Made by a program: the position numbers and the translations under genes
Assembly: GCA_963724405.1 (NCBI GenBank)
Contig: CAVRUQ010000003.1
Location: 806,001 to 870,000, forward strand
Length of the DNA stretch: 64,000 bases
Reading direction: 5' to 3'
From: CAVQBJ01 sp963724405
GTDB lineage: Bacteria; Actinomycetota; Thermoleophilia; Solirubrobacterales; Solirubrobacteraceae
The notes under the pieces: model-generated
Told to the model about the DNA's origin: nothing
Databases searched by the model: none
Seen by the model: the letters and a program-made list of their open reading frames with translations, nothing else
Shown here: in pieces, positions 15,414 to 23,134 of the stretch
How positions within the stretch are numbered: position 1 is the stretch's first letter
Layout of the letters: each line of letters opens with the position of its first letter

Positions 15414-17573
15414 ATGTCCTCGAGCGCCGTCACAACCCCCCCGAGTCCGCCGGCGCCCGCCCCGCTGGCCGCGCCGCGGCGCGCGCCCGTGGGCGTCCCG
15501 CTCGCGCTCCTCGCGCTCGCCGCGATCACCGCGGCGGCGGCGTTCCTGCGCCTCAGCCACCTCGGCTCCGTGCCCGGCGACCCCTTCTACGACGCCGCCG
15601 TGCGCAGCATGGGCCTGTCGTGGCACAACTTCTTCTTCGGCGCCTTCGAGCCCGACGGCAGCGTTTCGATCGACAAGCCGCCGCTCGACCTGTGGCTGCA
15701 GGTCGTCAGCGTCAAGCTGTTCGGCTTCACGTCGTTCGCGCTCAAGTTCCCCGAGGCGCTCGCCGGCACGCTCTCGGCGCCGGTCCTGTACGCCGCGTTG
15801 CGCCGCCCGTTCGGGCGCGGCGCCGCGCTCGCCGCGGCGCTCGCGCTCGCCGTGCTGCCGATCGAGGTGATCACGGCTCGCAGCGACACGATGGACGGCC
15901 TCATGATGCTGCTCATCGTGCTCGCCCTGTGGGCGTGCGTGCGGGCGACCGAGAAGGGCTCGACGCGCTGGCTGCTGCTCGCCGCCGTCGGACTCGGCCT
16001 CGCGTTCAACGTGAAGCTGCTCGAGTCGATCGTCCCGCTGCCGGGCCTGGCCCTGTTCGCCTACCTCGGCCTGCCGGGATCGCGCCGCCGTCGGCTGCTG
16101 CAGCTGCTCGCCGCCGCCGCCGTGTACGTCGCGGTGTCGCTCTCCTGGCTGACCGGCACGTTGCTGTTCCCGGCCCACGACCGCCCGTTCGCGATCGGCT
16201 CCACCAACGGCAGCGCATGGAACGCCGCGTTCGTCTTCAACGGGAGCGATCGCGTGTCGGGCTCGAGCACCACCGGCGGGCCGATCGCCTACGGCTCGAG
16301 CTCGGGCTTTCCCACGGCGACGCAGTCCGAGCGCGACCACATCCCGATCACCGCCCCGTCGCCGACGCGCCTGCTCACGCGCGTGGGGCCCCTGTCGGGC
16401 GAGCGGCTCGGCCTCGAACTCCTCGCGGCGCTCCTGCTCGGCACGCCGGCGCTCATCGCCGCGCTGCTCGCACCGTCCGCGGTGCGCCGGCGGCGCCGGG
16501 CGGGCGTCGCCCCCGAGCCCGGCCCGCCCGTCGGCGACCCGCCCGCCGCGGGCGCGAATGGCGCGACCGCGTCCGCGGCGAACGGCGCCTCGGCGGCGCC
16601 GGAGCCGACTGCCGACCCGCCCGAGCGCGACCGCATCGAATCGGCCTCACCCACGAGCGAGCCCAACCGGTCCGCGAGCGCCCCCGCCGCCGCCCCGGCG
16701 ATCGTGACCGCCGAGACGCCGAGCGACTCCGGCCCGGATGACGAGACCTGGCCGCGGGTGCGACGCGCGGCCGCCGCCGGTCTCCTGTTGTGGCTCGCGA
16801 TGGGCGTCGTGCTGTTCAGCGAGCAGGCGCGCCTGCATCCCCGCTACGTGGAGGCGTTCACGCCGGCCGTGGCCGCCGTGCTCGGCATCGGCGTGGCCTG
16901 GGTGGCGGAGGGCCGGCGCCCGTGGCGCCTCGCGTGGCTGGCGGTCAGCCTCGGCATCCTCATCGTCTACGCGGAGCGCCTCGTGTACGGCACCACCGGC
17001 GCGTGGTCGGCGATGGCCCTGGCCGGCGCGCTCGCCGTGCTCGCGGCCGCGCTCGCGCTGGTCGGGGTGGCGCGCGGCCACCGCACGGCGAACGCGACGA
17101 TCGTCGGAACGCTCATCCTCGCCGCCGTGCTGAGCATCCCACTCGCGACGTCGCTGAGGGCGGTACGGGCGAACGTCTCGGACGCCGGACACGTCGGCTC
17201 GCTGCCGGCGGCGGAGCTGCGACAGCTGAGCGGCTACCTGCGCGCACACCAGGGCACGGCGCACTACGAGGTCGCGGCCGCGTCGGCGACCGCGGTCGGG
17301 GCGCTCATCGTCAAGGACGTTCGGCCCGTGCTCATCCTGACGACCTACGACGCGCGGACGCTGACGTCCGTCGCCCAGCTGCGTACCCTCATCGCGAGCG
17401 GCAAGGTCCGCTACGCGTTCCTGAACACCGACTGCGGGCGCCACACGCCACCCACCGACGCCGCCTGCTCGGCCCCGGTCAGGTGGATCCGCGCACACGG
17501 GATCAACGTGTCCGGTCAGGCCGGACTGGGCAACCGCGCGGTGCTCTGGCGCCTCCCCGAGTCGATAGCGTGA
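15414..17573 (+). CDS. GT39/ArnT-like membrane glycosyltransferase
   Basis: About 719 residues, with a hydrophobic GT-C architecture of roughly 11-13 transmembrane segments. The first periplasmic loop has GDPFYDAAVRSMGLSWHNF and then GSVSIDKPPLDLWLQ, the DKPPL motif typical of PMT/ArnT-like sugar transferases that use polyprenyl-phosphate sugars. A disordered Ala/Pro/Glu-rich cytoplasmic linker (about 365-440) splits two membrane halves, and a soluble C-terminal domain follows. A GTG at 15360 would add 18 residues. It is followed after five bases by the response regulator gene, so all may be one operon. Confidence 0.85.
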   Translation: MSSSAVTTPPSPPAPAPLAAPRRAPVGVPLALLALAAITAAAAFLRLSHLGSVPGDPFYDAAVRSMGLSWHNFFFGAFEPDGSVSIDKPPLDLWLQVVSVKLFGFTSFALKFPEALAGTLSAPVLYAALRRPFGRGAALAAALALAVLPIEVITARSDTMDGLMMLLIVLALWACVRATEKGSTRWLLLAAVGLGLAFNVKLLESIVPLPGLALFAYLGLPGSRRRRLLQLLAAAAVYVAVSLSWLTGTLLFPAHDRPFAIGSTNGSAWNAAFVFNGSDRVSGSSTTGGPIAYGSSSGFPTATQSERDHIPITAPSPTRLLTRVGPLSGERLGLELLAALLLGTPALIAALLAPSAVRRRRRAGVAPEPGPPVGDPPAAGANGATASAANGASAAPEPTADPPERDRIESASPTSEPNRSASAPAAAPAIVTAETPSDSGPDDETWPRVRRAAAAGLLLWLAMGVVLFSEQARLHPRYVEAFTPAVAAVLGIGVAWVAEGRRPWRLAWLAVSLGILIVYAERLVYGTTGAWSAMALAGALAVLAAALALVGVARGHRTANATIVGTLILAAVLSIPLATSLRAVRANVSDAGHVGSLPAAELRQLSGYLRAHQGTAHYEVAAASATAVGALIVKDVRPVLILTTYDARTLTSVAQLRTLIASGKVRYAFLNTDCGRHTPPTDAACSAPVRWIRAHGINVSGQAGLGNRAVLWRLPESIA

Positions 17574-17578
17574 GGATC

Positions 17579-18280
17579 ATGGACGCGCCGGTCTCGCTGA
17601 ACATCCTCGTCGTCGACGACGAGGCGACGCTCCGCGAGACGCTCACCCGCTCGTTCACACGCGAGGGTCATCGCGTCACCGCCGTTGCGGACGGGGGGGC
17701 GGCCATCGAGCAGTCCGACCACGAGCAGTACGACGTCGTCCTGCTCGATGTCGCCCTCGGCGCTGGGCCGAACGGCTACGACGTCTGCCGCACGCTCCGC
17801 GAACGGCGGAACGTCGTGCCGATCATCATGCTCACCGCGCTCGACACCGAGGCCGACGCGGTACAGGGCCTCGAGGCGGGCGCCGACGACTACGTCACGA
17901 AGCCGTTCGGGCTCGCCGAGCTGCGCAGCCGCGTGCGGGCGGTGCTCCGCCGCTCCGGACCCCGAGCGATGGGCCGGGAGATCCTCACCGTCGGCGCGGT
18001 GACGCTCGACCGCAGCCATCGCGAGGTGACCGTGCGCGGGCAGCCGGCCCGGCTGACCTTCTCGGAGTTCGAGCTCCTCGCGCGGCTGATGGCCGAGCCG
18101 GGCCGCCTGCTCAATCGCCAGGAGCTCCTGCGGGCGATCTGGGGGGACTCCGCGTATCGCGATCCGCGGGCGATCGACGTCCACATCCGCCATCTTCGGG
18201 AGAAGCTCGAAGAGAAGCCCGACGAGCCCAAGCTGATCCTCACGGTGCGCGGCGCTGGGTATCGGTTCCAGGAGCCCTGA
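17579..18280 (+). CDS. OmpR/PhoB-type response regulator
   Basis: A 233-residue two-domain regulator. The receiver domain has the acidic pair Asp13-Asp14, phosphoacceptor Asp57 (LLDVAL), the switch Thr in MLTALD and Lys in DYVTKPFG. The winged-helix output domain runs from about 135 to the end with FSEFELLARLM, RLLNRQELLRAIWG, DVHIRHLREKLE and RGAGYRF. The ATG follows the glycosyltransferase stop by five bases, and a GAGGA lies across the junction. The partner kinase overlaps its stop. The signal sensed is unknown. Confidence 0.95.
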   Translation: MDAPVSLNILVVDDEATLRETLTRSFTREGHRVTAVADGGAAIEQSDHEQYDVVLLDVALGAGPNGYDVCRTLRERRNVVPIIMLTALDTEADAVQGLEAGADDYVTKPFGLAELRSRVRAVLRRSGPRAMGREILTVGAVTLDRSHREVTVRGQPARLTFSEFELLARLMAEPGRLLNRQELLRAIWGDSAYRDPRAIDVHIRHLREKLEEKPDEPKLILTVRGAGYRFQEP

Positions 18281-19734
18281 TGCGACGCGCGCGCGCGTTC
18301 GGCCTGCGGCCCCGCCTCCTGGCGGCGCTCGTCCTGACCTCGGCGGTCACGCTCGCCGTCGCCGCGCTCGCGCTGCTCGGGCCGCTCGAGCAGCGGCTGC
18401 GCGCGGGCAACGAGCAGAGCGTCCTCATCGCGGTCGCGAACGCCAAACCGCGCTTCACCGAGCTGCACGTCAACCGGGCGACGGGCCTGCCGCCGGTGCC
18501 CGCGTTGCGCTCGGCGGTGGCCGCTCTGCGCCGCACGACCGATGGCGAGATCGAGGTGTTCGACTCGCGGCTGCAGGTCATCGACCAGCCGCCGGGCGCC
18601 GACACCGACATCCCGCTCGACTACGAGGCCGCCCGCCAGGCGATCGTCACCGACCGCGGGAACCACTCGCTCGTCGGCAACGTCCTGCTCGACGCCGAGC
18701 CGGTGCGGATGGGCGAGCGCCTGTTCGCCGTGGAGGTGCATCGCAGCCTGCTCGTGGACTCGGCGGTGGACACCGTGCAGCGGGCGTTCCTCGAGGCTGC
18801 CGCCGTCGGTCTCGTCGTCGCGCTGCTGCTCGGCATCGGGCTCAGCTCGAGGCTCCTGCGCCGCCTCGAGCGCCTGCGCGACGCGACGCTCGACCTCCAG
18901 CTCGGCGCGCTCGAGTCCGACGACCCGGTAGACCGCGGCCGCGACGAGATCGGCGACCTGGCGCGGGCGTTCGCCACGATGCAGCGCCAGCTGCACCGTC
19001 AGGAGGCGGCGCGGCGGTCGTTCGTCGCCACCGCATCGCATGAGCTGCGCACGCCGCTCGCGTCGCTCGACGCGATGCTCGAGCTGCTCGAGGATGACCT
19101 GAACGCCGATCACCTCGACCTCGAGGATGCCCGCGAGCGCACGGCCCGGGCGAAGGACCAGACCCGCCGTCTGTCACAGCTGGCGACCGACCTGCTCGAT
19201 CTGAGCCGCCTCGACGCCGACCTCGAGCTGCGCGCCGAGCCGCTCGAGCTGAGTGAGATCTGCCGCGCCGTCGCCGCCGAGTTCGAGCTGCGCGCCGGGG
19301 AGGCTCACGTCGATCTCGAGGCCTCCCCGCCTGCGGACCCGTGCTGGGTCGTCGCCGACCCGGGCGCGGTCGCACGCGTCATCCGCATCCTCATCGACAA
19401 TGCCCTGCGCGTGTCCCCCGTCGACTCGACCATTCGCGTGGAGCTGTCCTCCCAGGGAACGTGGGCGACGGCGAGCGTGACCGACGAGGGTCCGGGCGTG
19501 CCCGAGGCCGAGCGCGAGCTCATCTTCGAGCGCTTCCAGCGGGGCAGCTCCGCGGTCGGACGCACCGGCTTCGGTCTCGGCCTGGCGATCGGGCGCGAGC
19601 TCGCCGACCGCATGGGCGGCTCGCTGACGCTCGCCCTACCCCGGGAAGGGCAGCGGGGCGCGTGTTTCTCGCTGCGTCTGCCCACGGCCGTCGGCAGCGT
19701 TCACGAGATCGACCGCGTCCCTCACCACGCGTGA
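18280..19734 (+). CDS. Membrane sensor histidine kinase
   Basis: A 484-residue kinase: transmembrane helix near 12-34, extracytoplasmic sensor of about 125 residues (AGNEQSVLIAVANAKP ... VHRSLLVDSAVDTV), second transmembrane helix near 170-190, HAMP linker, then the HisKA box SHELRTPL with the phosphoacceptor at His254 and an ATPase domain with the N box IRILIDNALRVSP, DEGPGVP and GFGLGLAIG. Its ATG overlaps the regulator stop (TGATG), so it is the cognate kinase. The sensor domain is not a family I recognise. Confidence 0.94.
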   Translation: MRRARAFGLRPRLLAALVLTSAVTLAVAALALLGPLEQRLRAGNEQSVLIAVANAKPRFTELHVNRATGLPPVPALRSAVAALRRTTDGEIEVFDSRLQVIDQPPGADTDIPLDYEAARQAIVTDRGNHSLVGNVLLDAEPVRMGERLFAVEVHRSLLVDSAVDTVQRAFLEAAAVGLVVALLLGIGLSSRLLRRLERLRDATLDLQLGALESDDPVDRGRDEIGDLARAFATMQRQLHRQEAARRSFVATASHELRTPLASLDAMLELLEDDLNADHLDLEDARERTARAKDQTRRLSQLATDLLDLSRLDADLELRAEPLELSEICRAVAAEFELRAGEAHVDLEASPPADPCWVVADPGAVARVIRILIDNALRVSPVDSTIRVELSSQGTWATASVTDEGPGVPEAERELIFERFQRGSSAVGRTGFGLGLAIGRELADRMGGSLTLALPREGQRGACFSLRLPTAVGSVHEIDRVPHHA

Positions 19735-20903
19735 GCCCGAACGACTCCGCCGCCGTCGAGGAGCTCGCCGCGCTCGCCCGTGCCGGCCGACGCATCGCGA
19801 TCGACACCGAGTTCATGGGCGAGGGTCGCTACCGCACGCTCCTCTGCCTCATCCAGATCGCGGCGCCCCGGCCCGACGCCGAGGACCGCATCGAGGTCAT
19901 CGACCCGTTGCAGGAGGGGCTCGACGCCACACCGCTGGCGCAGATCCTCGCCGATCCGGCGATCGAGATCGTCGTGCACGCGGGCCGTCAGGACATCGCA
20001 CTCCTGCGCCGCTATCTCGACACGGAGGTGCGGAACATCTTCGACACGCAACTCGCGGCCGGCTTCGCCGGACTGCCCGCCCAGGCGTCCTACGAATCGC
20101 TGCTCGCCGACGTGCTCGGGGTTCGCGTCGCTAAGAGCGCGAGCTTCACGCGGTGGGACAAGCGGCCGCTCAGCGCCGAGCAGCTCTCCTATGCACGCGA
20201 GGACGTCCTGCATCTGCTCGAGCTCGCCGACCGCCTGAAGGACCGGCTGGGCGAGCGCGGCCGGCTCGAGTGGGCGCGTCAGGAGTGCGCCGCCCTCGAG
20301 CGTGCGAGCGACGAGCGCGATCTCGAGACGATCTATGCGCGCCTGCCCCGCGTGCGCAGCCTGCGCGGCGAGTCGCAGGGCATCGCGCGCGAGCTCGTCG
20401 AGTGGCGCGAGCGCACGGCGGCCCGCCAGGACCGCACCGTGCAATCGGTCCTCGCCGACGCCGCGCTCGTCGAGATCGCCAAGCGACGGCCGCGGACCAC
20501 ACACGACCTCGAGCAGATCCGCGGCGTCAACCAGCACAGCATGCGTCGCCGCGGCGACGACGTGCTCGCGGCCGTGCAGCGCGGGCGCGGCCGGTCGGCG
20601 CCGGCGCTCGACGACGAGCGGCGCGCGGGGGCGCCGGACCCGGCCGATGCGCCGCTCATCGCGCTCTGCGAGGCGCTGGCCCGCGCGCGTTCACGCGAGG
20701 CCGGCCTCGCCTACGAGCTCGTCGCAGCCCGCGCCGATCTGCAGGCGATCGTCGATGCCTGGCGCCACGGCCGAGCCGAGCCCGACGTGCGCACGCTGAC
20801 CGGGTGGCGGCGCGAGCTCGTCGGCGCCGAGCTGATCGAGCTGCTGGACGGCCGGCTCACGCTGTCGGTCGACGGCGACCGCCGGCTGCACGTCGCGCAC
20901 TGA
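19731..20903 (+). CDS. rnd: Ribonuclease D family 3'-5' exonuclease
   Basis: A 390-residue DnaQ-like exonuclease with an HRDC domain. The exonuclease motifs are present: Exo I IDTEFMGEGRY, Exo II VHAGRQDIALLRRY and Exo III LSYAREDVLHLLELADRL. The HRDC-type helical region covers WRERTAARQDRTVQSVLADAALVEIAKRRP with DLEQIRGVN. RNase D trims the 3' ends of stable RNAs. The GTG start overlaps the kinase stop as GTGA. The C-terminal 100 residues are helical and less conserved. Confidence 0.92.
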   Translation: MSPNDSAAVEELAALARAGRRIAIDTEFMGEGRYRTLLCLIQIAAPRPDAEDRIEVIDPLQEGLDATPLAQILADPAIEIVVHAGRQDIALLRRYLDTEVRNIFDTQLAAGFAGLPAQASYESLLADVLGVRVAKSASFTRWDKRPLSAEQLSYAREDVLHLLELADRLKDRLGERGRLEWARQECAALERASDERDLETIYARLPRVRSLRGESQGIARELVEWRERTAARQDRTVQSVLADAALVEIAKRRPRTTHDLEQIRGVNQHSMRRRGDDVLAAVQRGRGRSAPALDDERRAGAPDPADAPLIALCEALARARSREAGLAYELVAARADLQAIVDAWRHGRAEPDVRTLTGWRRELVGAELIELLDGRLTLSVDGDRRLHVAH

Positions 20904-20962
20904 GCCGGGGCGCCCGCCGCGCGGCCTCGACCGGCGCGTGCTGCGCCCGTGCTAACCTCGGC

Positions 20963-20982
20963 GCGTTCGTTCGAACGAACGC
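20963..20982. promoter_or_regulatory. 20-bp perfect palindrome, probable TetR operator
   Basis: GCGTTCGTTCGAACGAACGC is a perfect 20-base palindrome about 60 bases before the amidase gene. A TAACCT (-10-like) hexamer ends four bases before it. The second gene of the downstream operon encodes a TetR repressor, whose family binds such short palindromes. Autorepression of the amidase-TetR operon is the natural reading. Confidence 0.7.
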
Positions 20983-21043
20983 CTCGGGGCTGCGACCGGC
21001 GCCCGGGGCCCGTCGGACGCCCGACCGAGGAGGGATCGCCGCG

Positions 21044-22486
21044 ATGTACGACACGACCGCCACCGACGACCGCCGGCCCGATGCCCCCGCCCTCCCCACC
21101 GTCGGGGAGCTCGCCGACGCGCTCGCGCGCCGCGAGGTGAGCGCCGTCGAGCTCGTCGATCGGGCGCTGGCCCGGATCGACGCCACGCAGGACACGCTCA
21201 ACGCGTTTCGGATCGTGCGGGGCGAGCAGGCGCGCGCCGAGGCGGCCGAGGCCGATCGGCGCATCGCCGCCGGCGAGCGCGGTTCGTTGCTCGGGGTGCC
21301 GATCGCGGTCAAGGACGACATGGACGTCGCCGGCCTGCCGACCGCGTTCGGCTGCGCCGGCTCGTTCCCGGCCAAGGACGTCGACGGCGAGGTCGTGCGG
21401 CGACTGCGCGACGCCGGGGCGATCATCGTCGGCAAGACGAACACCCCGGAGGTCGGGCTGTATCCGCTCACCGAGGGGTCCGCCTTCGGATCGACGCGCA
21501 ACCCATGGAACCTCGCGCACACCCCGGGCGGATCGAGCGGCGGGTCGGCGGCGGCGGTGGCCGCCGGCATCGTGCCGGCCGCGATGGGCTCCGACGGCGC
21601 CGGCTCGGTGCGCATCCCCGCCGCGTGGACCGGGCTCGTCGGGATCAAGCCCCACCGCGGGCGGATCTCGACCTGGCCCCAGACCGGCGCGTTCAACGGC
21701 ATCGTCTGCTTCGGCCCCCTCACCCGCACCGTCGCCGACGCGGCAAGGCTGCTCGACGCCGTCTGCGGCAACCACCCCCACGACATCTACCGCGCGGCGC
21801 CCCCTCCGCAACCGTTCGCCGCGGCGCTCGCGCACCCGCCCCGGCGCCTGCGCATCGCCGTCTCCCTGCGCGCGCCCTTCTCGGGCACGCGCGTGAGGCT
21901 GCACCCGGAGATCGCCGCGGCGATCGGACGCCTCGGCGACGTCCTGTCCGGGCTCGGCCACGAGGTCTTCGAGGCCGATCCCGCCTATGGGCTCATCGGC
22001 CTGCCCTTCCTCTCGCGCTCGCTGTCGGGCGTCGCGCAGTGGACGGCGGACGCGCCCGACCCGAGCGCGCTCGACCCCCGCACGATGAGCACGGCCCGCA
22101 TGGGCCACAACGTGGCGCGCCGGTTCCTCGGCGCCGCCCGCTCGCTCGACACGGTGTTCCGCCGGCGCGTCGGGCGGATCTTCGCCCGCGCCGACGTCGT
22201 GCTCACGCCGACGACGGCGCAGGGTCCCCTGCCCATCGGCTCAATCGACGGCCTCGGCGGATGGGCCACCGACCAGCTCGTGGCGAGCAGCTGCCCGTAC
22301 GCCTGGCCCTGGAACCACCTCGGCTGGCCGGCGATCAGCATCCCGGCCCACCCCCACGGCGACGGCCTCCCGATCGGCGCCCAGCTGCTCGGACGCCCGC
22401 GCGACGAGGCGACGCTGCTCGCGCTCGCCGCCGAGCTCGAGCGGGTCGAGCGCTGGCCCGAGCGCACACCGCCCCACCGCGCATGA
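21044..22486 (+). CDS. Amidase-signature family hydrolase
   Basis: A 480-residue enzyme of the Ser-cisSer-Lys amidase family. The triad is visible: Lys90 (GVPIAVKDDMD), cis-Ser in HTPGGSSGGS (162-168) and the nucleophile Ser188 in GSDGAGSVRIP. The ATG is preceded by GAGGAGGG. It is not next to gatC or gatB, and the second half differs from GatA, so it is probably a catabolic amidase rather than the Glu-tRNA amidotransferase subunit. It shares an operon with a TetR repressor whose likely operator lies upstream. Substrate unknown. Confidence 0.92.
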   Translation: MYDTTATDDRRPDAPALPTVGELADALARREVSAVELVDRALARIDATQDTLNAFRIVRGEQARAEAAEADRRIAAGERGSLLGVPIAVKDDMDVAGLPTAFGCAGSFPAKDVDGEVVRRLRDAGAIIVGKTNTPEVGLYPLTEGSAFGSTRNPWNLAHTPGGSSGGSAAAVAAGIVPAAMGSDGAGSVRIPAAWTGLVGIKPHRGRISTWPQTGAFNGIVCFGPLTRTVADAARLLDAVCGNHPHDIYRAAPPPQPFAAALAHPPRRLRIAVSLRAPFSGTRVRLHPEIAAAIGRLGDVLSGLGHEVFEADPAYGLIGLPFLSRSLSGVAQWTADAPDPSALDPRTMSTARMGHNVARRFLGAARSLDTVFRRRVGRIFARADVVLTPTTAQGPLPIGSIDGLGGWATDQLVASSCPYAWPWNHLGWPAISIPAHPHGDGLPIGAQLLGRPRDEATLLALAAELERVERWPERTPPHRA

Positions 22487-23103
22487 CCGAGGCGCAGCCG
22501 AGCGTCCGCGAGCGGATCCTGCGCGCGACCCTTCAGCTCATCGGCGAGCGCGGCGTCGGGGCCGTCTCCAACCGCGAGATCGGACTCGCCGCCGGCGTCT
22601 CGCTCGGCTCGATCACCTACCACTTCGCCACGCAGGCGGACCTCCTGCGCGAGAGCCTGCTGTTGTACGTCCGCGAGCAGACGGCCTACCGCGAGCAGGT
22701 CGCCGAGCGCCTGCGCGCCGAGCCGCTCGATCTGTTCGAGATCGCCGCCGAGGTCGAGCGCGTCGTCGCCGACTCCTCGGACATCATGCAGCAGGTCGCC
22801 GAGCTGGAGCTGCACCTGCACGCGGCGCGCGATCCCGCGATCCGCGACGCCTCGGCGCGCTGCTTCGCCGCCAACGACGCGATCGCCGTGGCCGCGCTGG
22901 AGGCGCTCGGCGTCGACTCTCCTCAGCGGCACGCGCCGGCCGTCGTCGCGCTCATGACCGGTCTGGCGCTGCGACGCCTCGCCACCGGGGGCCACGACGC
23001 GACGGGCACGGCCGAGGCCCTGCTCCTGCTGCTCGGGCCGACGCCGCTCCTGGGCGCCGGCTCCCCGGCCGCGGTATCCGGCGCGCCCGCGACCGGCCGG
23101 TGA
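22483..23103 (+). CDS. TetR family transcriptional repressor
   Basis: A 206-residue protein starting with the TetR helix-turn-helix: RERILRATLQLIGERGVGAVSNREIGLAAGVSLGSITYHFATQADLL (about 9-55), with the typical YHF in the recognition helix. The all-helical C-terminal ligand domain is diverse and rich in Glu/Ala. Its ATG overlaps the amidase stop (ATGA). It probably represses its own operon through the palindrome at 20963-20982; the inducer may be the amidase substrate. Confidence 0.93.
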   Translation: MTEAQPSVRERILRATLQLIGERGVGAVSNREIGLAAGVSLGSITYHFATQADLLRESLLLYVREQTAYREQVAERLRAEPLDLFEIAAEVERVVADSSDIMQQVAELELHLHAARDPAIRDASARCFAANDAIAVAALEALGVDSPQRHAPAVVALMTGLALRRLATGGHDATGTAEALLLLLGPTPLLGAGSPAAVSGAPATGR

Positions 23104-23134
23104 GGAGCCCGCGCTGAGCAAGCCGTTCGCCCCG

